Shown piece by piece: positions 6,681 to 13,900 of a stretch of 15,183 bases of DNA (position 1 is its first letter; each line of letters begins with the position of its first letter). Both the position numbers and the translations under genes were made by a program. The notes beneath the pieces were generated by a model, which was given only the letters and a program-made list of their open reading frames with translations, was not told where the DNA came from and searched no databases. The stretch lies in the NCBI GenBank assembly GCA_002297935.1, contig DBLC01000135.1, positions 1-15,183 on the forward strand. The letters run 5' to 3'. Origin of the DNA: Dialister sp. UBA734. GTDB lineage: Bacteria; Bacillota; Negativicutes; Veillonellales; Dialisteraceae.

Positions 6681-9526
6681 TTATCCAGCACCTCCGCCAA
6701 TACCTTTTCCATCTTTTCCACGTCAATCGGTTTGGCGATATGGCCGTTCATGCCGTGGTCCAGTGCCATTTTCTTATCTTCTTCAAAGGCATTGGCAGTC
6801 ATAGCGATGATCGGAATCTGTGCTTTTGCCTTGTCAGGCATAGTGCGAATCACTTCAGTCGCCTTATAGCCATCCATGTTGGGCATCTGGATATCCATGA
6901 GAATCAAATCATAGGTCCCCACCGGAACGTCTTCCATGCGCTGGACGCACTTCACGCCGTCTTCCACCCGGTCCACGGTGAGGCCCATGCCTTCCAGGAG
7001 AGCCACTGCAATTTCTGCATTGAGTTCATTATCTTCCGCCAACAGGATGTGCTGCCCGGAAATGACTTTCTGGTACTGGGCTTCCTGTTTCTCTCGGATT
7101 TCTTTGTTGTAATACATTTCATCCGCAATGGGATGCTGCAAGGTGAAAGTGAACGTGGTGCCCTTGCCCAATGTACTTTCCACGGTCAAGGTACCATTCA
7201 TCATATCCACCAATTTCTTCACAATAGGCATGCCCAGCCCGGTACCGGCCACTTTCCCGATGGTGGTATTTCTTTCCCGGGTAAAGGCGTCGAACACTTT
7301 CGGCAGGAATTCCGGGCTCATGCCGATGCCATTATCGCTGATGGTGGTTTCCACCGCCATGTAGCCTGCCTTATCCGCCGGCACTTCCACGGAGCTGATA
7401 ATCACCGTGCCTCCTTCTGGGGTGTACTTGATGGCGTTGCTAATGAGATTGGTAAATATTTCCTGTACCTTCGTGCGATCACACAGGATGTGATGATGGG
7501 TCACATGGGTATTCTTAATCAGATGGATATGTTTCTTGTCCGCTTCCACTTTGAAAACTTCATACACTTCGGACAAAATATCCCCCACGTTGTGATAGTT
7601 TTCATCCACTTCCATCTTGCCGCTTTCGATGCGGGCCATGTCCAGCACGTTGTTGATAATGGACAGCAGCAAATGACCGGCCTGCTCCATTTTCGCTTCA
7701 TAATCCAGGAGCTTAGGACTGGTGAGCTCCCGCTTCATCAGCTGGGTATAGCCCAGAAGGGCATTCATAGGCGTCCGGATATCGTGGGACATATTGAAAA
7801 GGAACGCCGTCTTGGCCTCACTGGCCTCTTCCGCCCGCTGCACCGCTTTTTCCAGCTCCTTCTGGCTGTGCTGCAACTTCTGATTCAGCTCGTGAGCCCG
7901 GAGAGCCGACGCTTTTGCTCTGGCTTCTGCCCGTTTGGATTTCCTGAGCGAATCCAGGATAATGAGCAGCACCAAAAGAACCACCGCCATAGACAGGGCC
8001 GTCACCGCCAGGATATGTTCCTTCAGGAAATCCACGGTGGACACTTTCCTAAGCGCATTGTCATACATAGCCAAAGAACCGCTCAAGTACGAAGCCGGCA
8101 TGGCATTGAGCGTTTTATTCAGAATCGAAAGGAGCGCCCCATGGTTACGACCGACCGCAAAGGAAATATCCGCATCTTTGGTCAGAAATACCGTATGGAG
8201 CTTCGTATCGTTGGTGTATTTCCCGATACCCTGGGGCCCGATGGTGAAGCAATCCGCCTCGCCCTGGCGCACCGCCTTTTCTGCCGCTTTCATCGAATCA
8301 TAGGAAACGATTTTCCACTTCGGATACTGCGAGGAAATATACCACATGGCCAGAGGATTGTTCTTATCCATAGCCACCACATTGGCTTCATTTTCTTTGA
8401 AATTTGCTTTTCCCGTCACAGCAGCCACATTAACCGACAGCAACGAATTGGATAAGGAAAAACCATACTGCTCTGCCACAAAAGGATTGTGAGTGAAATG
8501 GAAAATCACATCGATGTCATGGTCCTTCAGAGCCTGCACTTCGTCCTCTACGGTTTCGTATTTCACCAACTGGAACTGCAAATGGTCTGTCCCAAAGTTC
8601 TGCTCTACGAATTGGATATAATCCTTGATGACCCCATCCACGGTCTTGTGCTGCTCGTCATACTGACTGATCCCCGCATCATCTGCCAAGTACCCCATGC
8701 GAATGGTCCCATGCTGGCCCAGCCAATCCTGCTCCTCCTTAGAAAAGACCGTCGCCCCAGTGGTGGCAAAATATTCCTTGTACAAATCATCCGCATAGAA
8801 CGGCTTATCCTGGTCAATCTGCCGCATGGCCATATCCAGAGACGCCTTCAGATCCGGCCGTTTCTGACTGACCACAAAGAAATTATCCGACGTGCCAAAC
8901 ATAGCCACCTTGGAAAATCCCATATCGCCCCATACAGGCACTTCTACCGAAGCGACGCAATCAATCACGTGATTTTGTAATTTCTTCTTCGAATCTTTCA
9001 AATTGGTCACTGGTACCAGCTGCATCTGGATATGCTGCTTCTCCATCCACTGCTGAAGTGCCGCTTCCTGGGTGGTTCCAAAGAGTAGCCCAATCCGCTT
9101 CCCCTCCAAGGATTCCAGATGGGACGAAGAAATATCCGAACTGGTCAAATCTGCATAGATGTAGTATTTCTCCTCGCCCATAGGCAAATCAGAAAAGAGC
9201 ATCTTCTGGGCCCGATCGTCCGTATAGGAAATATTACTCAATAGGTCGATGTCCCCATCTTGCACCATCTGCAACAACTCATTCCAGTCAGCCTTCACAT
9301 ACTCATAGGTCCACCCGGTATAAGCCGCCACCATTTGCTCATACTCATAACTATAGCCGCTGCGCTCCCCCTGGCTGCCGGTACTGCTCGTATCCGCATA
9401 CCATCCGATACGCACCGTCTTCCCCGGCTCCGCCGCCTGGGCCGGTGCCAGCAAACACGCCAAAAGAAACAGTACACTAAGCAGTATACAGCCCCATGAC
9501 CCGAACTTTCCCATTTTGTATTTCAT
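6677..9526 (-). CDS. Hybrid sensor histidine kinase with two periplasmic solute-binding domains (BvgS/EvgS type)
   Basis: This 949-residue membrane kinase should sense a small ligand or stress outside the inner membrane and pass phosphate to a response regulator. A signal peptide or first membrane helix lies at about 10-32, ending AQA. Two family-3 solute-binding (Venus-flytrap) domains span about 37-255 and 273-490, a transmembrane helix about 504-525 and a charged coiled coil about 527-572. The dimerisation domain has phospho-acceptor H581 (NMSHDIRTPMN). The ATPase has N697 (N box), DNGIG at 731-735 and GTGLG at 761-765. The fused receiver (about 825-945) has acidic pair E831/D832, phospho-acceptor D878 (MDIQMP), T910 and K932. 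Unlike BvgS and EvgS it shows neither a PAS domain nor an HPt domain, so relay needs partners elsewhere. No response regulator is adjacent. The ATG at 9524-9526 follows GGGGGAA; Met5 is an unlikely alternative without its own site. Confidence 0.92.
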   Translation of the reverse strand: MKYKMGKFGSWGCILLSVLFLLACLLAPAQAAEPGKTVRIGWYADTSSTGSQGERSGYSYEYEQMVAAYTGWTYEYVKADWNELLQMVQDGDIDLLSNISYTDDRAQKMLFSDLPMGEEKYYIYADLTSSDISSSHLESLEGKRIGLLFGTTQEAALQQWMEKQHIQMQLVPVTNLKDSKKKLQNHVIDCVASVEVPVWGDMGFSKVAMFGTSDNFFVVSQKRPDLKASLDMAMRQIDQDKPFYADDLYKEYFATTGATVFSKEEQDWLGQHGTIRMGYLADDAGISQYDEQHKTVDGVIKDYIQFVEQNFGTDHLQFQLVKYETVEDEVQALKDHDIDVIFHFTHNPFVAEQYGFSLSNSLLSVNVAAVTGKANFKENEANVVAMDKNNPLAMWYISSQYPKWKIVSYDSMKAAEKAVRQGEADCFTIGPQGIGKYTNDTKLHTVFLTKDADISFAVGRNHGALLSILNKTLNAMPASYLSGSLAMYDNALRKVSTVDFLKEHILAVTALSMAVVLLVLLIILDSLRKSKRAEARAKASALRAHELNQKLQHSQKELEKAVQRAEEASEAKTAFLFNMSHDIRTPMNALLGYTQLMKRELTSPKLLDYEAKMEQAGHLLLSIINNVLDMARIESGKMEVDENYHNVGDILSEVYEVFKVEADKKHIHLIKNTHVTHHHILCDRTKVQEIFTNLISNAIKYTPEGGTVIISSVEVPADKAGYMAVETTISDNGIGMSPEFLPKVFDAFTRERNTTIGKVAGTGLGMPIVKKLVDMMNGTLTVESTLGKGTTFTFTLQHPIADEMYYNKEIREKQEAQYQKVISGQHILLAEDNELNAEIAVALLEGMGLTVDRVEDGVKCVQRMEDVPVGTYDLILMDIQMPNMDGYKATEVIRTMPDKAKAQIPIIAMTANAFEEDKKMALDHGMNGHIAKPIDVEKMEKVLAEVLDK

Positions 9527-9530
9527 AGGC

Positions 9531-9537
9531 TTCCCCC
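9531..9537 (-). promoter_or_regulatory. Probable ribosome binding site of the sensor kinase
   Basis: The minus strand reads GGGGGAA four bases before the ATG at 9524-9526. It is an imperfect Shine-Dalgarno sequence, but better than anything upstream of the in-frame Met5 codon. Confidence 0.5.
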
Positions 9538-9583
9538 ACAGTGCATAGAAACCTGCGCGATTCCGTAAATTCCCGTGCGCTCA

Positions 9584-9656
9584 CTGTTGTTGGTTGTCGG
9601 TTGTTTGTTGTTTGTTGTTTGGAGCCCAACAACCAACAACTAACAACCAGCAACAA
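9584..9656. repeat. GTTGTTGGTTGT inverted short-word array
   Basis: The left arm is built of TTGTTGGTTGT and TTGTTTG words (9584-9620) and the right arm of AACAACCAACAAC words (9628-9656), with the loop around GGAGCC. It has the same design as 76-143 but different words. It starts about 57 bases upstream of the sensor kinase start, so it may form a hairpin in that gene's leader. Confidence 0.75.
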
Positions 9657-9730
9657 TCATGAATCTACCAGACATCCTCGTATTTTAAACATATTATCTT
9701 TATTATATTAGATTTCTAACCCAATGTGTA

Positions 9731-9738
9731 CCCCCCCC
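9731..9738. repeat. C8/G8 homopolymer upstream of the sensor kinase
   Basis: Eight consecutive C on the plus strand (G8 on the coding strand) lie about 205 bases upstream of the sensor kinase start, next to an A6T4 run. Such tracts can slip during replication. Here it would sit in promoter or leader DNA, not in a reading frame. Confidence 0.7.
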
Positions 9739-9781
9739 GAAAAAATTTTGTAATAGATTTTTTATATTGTTGGTGATAATG

Positions 9782-9819
9782 GGTGACTGGTGACTAGTGA
9801 CTGGTGACTGGGGATTAGG
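9782..9819 (+). repeat. GTGACTGG/GATTAGG short-word array
   Basis: The plus strand reads GGTGACTGGTGACTAGTGAC and then TGGTGACTGGGGATTAGG. The words are those of the array at the sensor kinase stop codon (6626-6680), in the opposite orientation, so the kinase gene is bracketed by outward-facing copies. Confidence 0.75.
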
Positions 9820-9826
9820 CTCCGAG

Positions 9827-9867
9827 TTTCTAAGAGTTATGCTTCATGGGAACATGACTCTTAGAAA
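9827..9867 (+). repeat. 15-bp inverted repeat (TTTCTAAGAGT stem)
   Basis: Arms 9827-9841 and 9853-9867 pair over 15 bp with an 11-base loop. The one non-Watson-Crick position is a G-U wobble in plus-strand RNA and an A-C mismatch in minus-strand RNA. No T-run follows, and I see no plus-strand gene it would serve. Confidence 0.55.
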
Positions 9868-9915
9868 GGTTATTATTCTACTCATTGCTTCTGTGAAACA
9901 TTTCCTATTACCGCA

Positions 9916-9998
9916 AGTGACAAGGTTATAAGGGGTATAAAAGGTTATGGGAATATCACAAGTACATAACCCTTTATAACCTTTTTAACCCTGTCACT
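9916..9998. repeat. Long inverted repeat with internal AAGGTTATAA words
   Basis: The left arm (9916-9949, AGTGACAAGGTTATAAGG...) and right arm (9965-9998, ...AACCCTGTCACT) are imperfect reverse complements over about 34 bases with a 15-base loop. Each arm contains AGGTTATAA-type units that also repeat directly, so several alternative pairings are possible. Function unknown. Confidence 0.6.
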
Positions 9999-10098
9999 CA
10001 CTTTTTAAAGGGGAATGTTAGAAATAGCCTATAGAGCAGAATCATAACCTTTCCACACATTGTTTTCCTAGCGGTATCATTTGGTATCATCCATCAAA

Positions 10099-10148
10099 AA
10101 GTCCCCTTCCTTTGGAAGGGGATAGGACTTGAGCGCAGCGATAAGTCC
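10099..10148. repeat. Competing hairpins (AAGTCC / GGACTT / AAGTCC)
   Basis: CCCCTTCC (10103-10110) and GGAAGGGG (10114-10121) form a tight stem with loop TTT. Around it, AAGTCC at 10099-10104 and AAGTCC at 10143-10148 can each pair with the single GGACTT at 10125-10130, giving two mutually exclusive folds. The following GGGGATAGCTCGC together with CTGGCGG resembles, in reverse, the segment at about 4780-4800, so this is probably another interspersed module and not a gene-specific switch. Confidence 0.55.
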
Positions 10149-10270
10149 AGGGGATAGCTCGCTCTGGCGGTATGAAATTCGTTCTCCTCTCCCCACTTAG
10201 GCGCCCTCTCTAGCGGTTAGCATAACAATCCACTCCCCCCTCATGTCCCTAATTGAAAGATATCCGTATC

Positions 10271-10556
10271 CGTCATTTCGACCGATCGCATTCGTGCGAA
10301 AAGGAGTAGAAGGTATAAATAGATTTGGATCCCTGAGTGGAGAAATCTCGCAGCACCAGCGATAAGGGCTTGATGACACATACTACAACAGCTCGCTAGA
10401 ACATCTTCTCTCGCCTTGCTCGAGATATGGCCTCACCATTATGACCTGAAACAGAAAGCCCTTCCCGCTAGTGCTGCGAGATTTCTCCACTCTCCTACAC
10501 ATCCAGTTTCATACCGTCTGCACCACCAAGCACAAATACGACCGGTCGAAATGACG
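10271..10556. repeat. Nested palindrome, copy 3 (near-copy of the core of copy 1)
   Basis: The middle arms are 10271-10297 and 10530-10556 (CGTCATTTCGACCG / CGGTCGAAATGACG). The inner arms are 10335-10370 and 10457-10492 (GAGTGGAGAAATCTCGCAGC / reverse). The inner arms, the GATGACACATA after the left arm, and the CTCCTACACATCCAGTTT after the right arm are almost identical to 524-945, and the central loop is diverged. The CAATGATAGG outer module is absent. A weaker flanking pair (TAGCGGTTAGCATAAC near 10211 and its partner near 10600-10627) takes its place. Confidence 0.85.
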
Positions 10557-10629
10557 TTACCGCTGAATACTGTTACGATGAATGTCACCGAATTCGCATG
10601 TTATGTTCATAGCGAAGTAAACCGCTAGG

Positions 10630-10682
10630 GCAGCCCCCTCTTTTATTCTCCCCCGACGGGGGGAGACAAGACGCTATTGTCT
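10630..10682. repeat. Isolated half-module with TCTCCCCC/GGGGGAGA hairpin
   Basis: GCCCCCTCTTTTATTCTCCC resembles the right half of the 6106-6378 core (6322-6351), without its left partner. It forms an 8-bp hairpin (10647-10654 with 10659-10666). An overlapping stem AGACAA/TTGTCT spans 10664-10682. It is probably a decayed or recombined fragment of that palindrome type. Confidence 0.55.
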
Positions 10683-10701
10683 CTACGAATAGAGTTATAT
10701 A

Positions 10702-10762
10702 TCCTAATCCCTAGGGCCTAGTTACTAATCCCTACTCCCAGTCACCCGTCCACCAGTCACCC
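10702..10762 (-). repeat. CTAG/GTGACTGG short-word array
   Basis: On the minus strand this reads GGGTGACTGGTGGACGGGTG, then ACTGGGAGTAGGGATTAG, TAACTAGG, CCCTAGGG and ATTAGG. It is the same word family as the other arrays and is rich in CTAG, a tetranucleotide usually scarce in bacterial DNA. It lies just beyond the adhesin terminator. Confidence 0.7.
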
Positions 10763-10773
10763 TTTCCCAAATT

Positions 10774-10811
10774 AAAAGACTCCCACCGATTTTCACCGAT
10801 GAGAGTCTTTT
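10774..10811 (-). terminator. Rho-independent terminator of the adhesin gene
   Basis: In minus-strand RNA, 10797-10811 pairs with 10774-10788 over 15 bp with an 8-base loop. The two non-Watson-Crick positions are G-U wobbles on this strand and would be C-A mismatches on the other. The stem ends in UUUU and is followed by AAUUU. It lies about 160 bases past the adhesin stop, with the short-word arrays in between. Orientation and pairing make it the most convincing terminator in the window. Confidence 0.75.
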
Positions 10812-10884
10812 ATATTATCTTCAATCACATCCCAAGCCGCAATCCGGCAGAGGGGGAGAAGCAGAGATGTGATGAAGGAGCACC

Positions 10885-10971
10885 AGGGATTAGGGATTAG
10901 GCCCTAGGGATTAGGAATGATCGATTTGAAATACCCGTCCTAATCCCTAGCCACTAGTCCCTAGCTACTAC
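10885..10971. repeat. GATTAGG/CTAG inverted array abutting the adhesin stop codon
   Basis: The plus-oriented words (AGGGATTAGGGATTAGG, 10885-10916) and minus-oriented words (10938-10971) form an inverted pair. The inner 13 bp (10904-10916 with 10938-10950, CTAGGGATTAGGA) pair perfectly around a 21-base loop. The minus-strand half begins within about three bases of the adhesin TGA (10973-10975). Confidence 0.8.
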
Positions 10972-10972
10972 A

Positions 10973-13900
10973 TCAACCTTCTGCCTTTTCCGCCGGAGCG
11001 TCTGCTGTGGCTTTGTTGGACGCTGCCAGGGCCTGCAGTTCTGGTTTGAATTCTTCCACCAGTTTCTTTTCTGCCGATGCGCCGCGGGAGAGGGCGTTGT
11101 AAATGATTTCTGCCATTTCATAACGGGTCATGGTGCGATCACCGTGGAATTCGCCGTCTGGGTAGCCCTGAATGATGTCATTGCCAGCCAGGCGAGATAC
11201 GGCTTCGTAAGCCCAGTGGTTTTCTGGTACGTCCGGGAAATCTTTGGACATATTTGGATTCAATACCGACAGGAGCGCATCCATACGAGCCGTGAGGTCG
11301 TCCACTTTCGCTTTCAGTTCGCTGTTTTCCTTGCGAGTGGCTTTGTTGCCGCCCTGACCAAGGCGAACGGACACACCGCCGCCGACCATATTTTCACCGG
11401 TCCCAAACGCAGTGGACAGATTCACCATCACGTCTTCATTGGGCCGATAGAAGAGACCCATGGCAGTAGCGGTTTCACTACCGTAGTTGCCCATAGCAGC
11501 CGCAATGTTCCACTTGGAGTCCGGATCAAATTCCATGGGGTGCAAGTTCGCCATAGCCGCTGCATTGGCGCCCACTTTGTTCACCTTGCCTTCCAAGTCA
11601 TTCTTCACCTGGTACAGCTGACCGCCGTTCACAGCATCCTTGCTGCCTTCAGAAATAACCCCATCAGCAACGTTGGTAATCTTCTGGTTGTTGGCATTGA
11701 TACCATAGGCATCGATGTAGGTATTATTACCTACTTTGTAGGAATTAGCGGTCACATCACCAGTGATAGTCGCATTACCACCTACTGCCAAATCTTTTGC
11801 AATATCTACAGAATCACCGAAAGTTGCTTTGCTGGTTACCTCCAATGTACCACCAACGGTAGCATTATCTGTTACCTTGAGATCTTTGGTAGTCGTAGTG
11901 CCTTCCACGGTCAAGTCTTTCTTTATAGTGGCATTCTCTTCTACAGTGAGATTCTTCTTCACCGTAGCATTGCTTTCCATGGTCACATCACCTTTGAGGG
12001 TCGAAGTGCCAGTCACTTCCAAAGAACCTGTGGTAGTCTTGCCTTTGACATTGGCATTACCGTTGACACCCAGGTCTTTCATGACTTGTGCATAATCCAT
12101 GGTCACTTTACCAGTGGTGATGGTATTCCCTTTGATGGTGGTATTGGTAGCACCACCTTCTGCCAACGCAGTCGCTGCATCAGAATTAGTGAATGTCGTA
12201 CCATTGACTGTAGAAGCGACGGTATTCGCCTGTGTTTCATTGGTAATAGCTTCAGCCGACATGCTTGCATTTTTGAGAGAAGCATTGACATTGGTTCCAT
12301 CCTTTATCGCTTCTTCAATAGTCGTAGAAGTCTGTCTTGTTACAGAAGCATTGGCACCATCCACCACAGAATGTTCTGTCTTGTCCGCATCAGACTGGGT
12401 CAGATTCTGTTTGGTTCCATTCTTGATAGATTCCGTAATCTTCCCATCTTCGATATTCTGATAGGTATTTTCACCCACTTTGCTGGAAATCAGCTTATCG
12501 GCTTTGTTCTTGATTTCAGAGGCATTGCTGGAAATGATACCAGTTGCGTTATTGGTGATATTCACCGCATCATTGGTAATAGTTTCCGTAGCCTTGTTCA
12601 CAATATTCTTCGCATCGCTGGTGATAGTCCCCTGCTTCGCTTCCATCATGATATCATCGATACGCTGCTTGAAAGAGGTATTTCCTACCGTATCAGTGAG
12701 TCCATCATTATCCAGTACCCGAGTATTGCTTCCCACTTTATCAGTCAGTTTTTCAGATGCCTCATTGGTGATGTTTGTTGCACTATTGGAAATATCGCCA
12801 GTGACAGTGGTTGTCTGATTGCCTTTGATGGTATTAGTCTGGTTTCCATCTACTTCATTGGTCTGGTTACCTTTGACAGTATGTTTCTCGTCTCCATTGA
12901 CGGTAGTTTCCAATTCACCATAGGATTCTGTGGCTTTACCAGTCACAGTAGTTTCCATGGTAGCAGAGCTATTCTTGATATTGCCACTAGCAATGTTTTC
13001 AATATCCTTAGCATCATTTTTGATGGTTCCGTCTTTCGCGGTATTAGTAATATCAAGTGCTGTCTGCAGCGAGGAGGTCTTATACGTACCATTGGTCATC
13101 GTCTTTTCCGAAGAATCCAAATTGTCCAGAGTTTTATTGATTTTTGTTCCATCTGTCAGCAGTTTGGCCGATGCATTGGCAGCATCTTGAGATACGTTAT
13201 AATTTGTGCCGTCAGTCAAAGCAGTCTGGAGCATGTCTTTTGTTTGAGTGACTTTGGAATTGGTAGTTTCTCCTTTTCCGACTTCAGAAGTAATCTGATT
13301 TCCTTTCTGAATCACTTCCGATTCTCCATCCGCAGATTTCACGTTACCCATGATGGCATCAATCCGCTGCCGGAAATCAGAACCATTTCCAGCTGCATCT
13401 TTCACGGAACTACCCACTTCATCAGCTTTCACATCAAAAGAACCGGTTGTTGCTCCATTGCCTGCCGATGCAGTGACACCGCCATGTTCTCCTGCTTTTA
13501 CATTCAAATCAGCTGTATTGGTTCCATCTTTATCAGATACTTTCAGTTCATTGGATTCTACACGACCAGTAGTCAGCTTATTACCAGAAATATTGGTGTC
13601 TTTCGGTGCATCAGTTGCATCACTGAAAGCGGTAGAACCCGTCTTGGTAAATGTAGTACCTTTTTCATTTTCCGTTGTTACGCTGGAATCACCTGCTGTA
13701 TCTGTGATTTTTGTACCTGCTGTATTGGTAATGGTATCCGTCGCATTATTAATGATATCTTTTCCACCCATAGCCACGATACCATTATTAGAAGCAATGG
13801 TTACATTATTCTTATCCTGGCTGATAACCGTAGTATTGGTACCATCACTTACCGAAGATGTAATGCTTCCTTTCTTTTGGTTGATAGTAGAAATATTGCC

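Noticed and set aside
6740..8455. Open frame of 571 codons on the plus strand
   Set aside because: It is antisense to the sensor kinase, whose catalytic motifs fall in the overlapped region. The His/Ile/Arg-rich product is typical of an antisense shadow.
10416..10628. 70-codon plus-strand frame
   Set aside because: It is within the palindrome copy at 10271-10556 and its flank, with no start signal.
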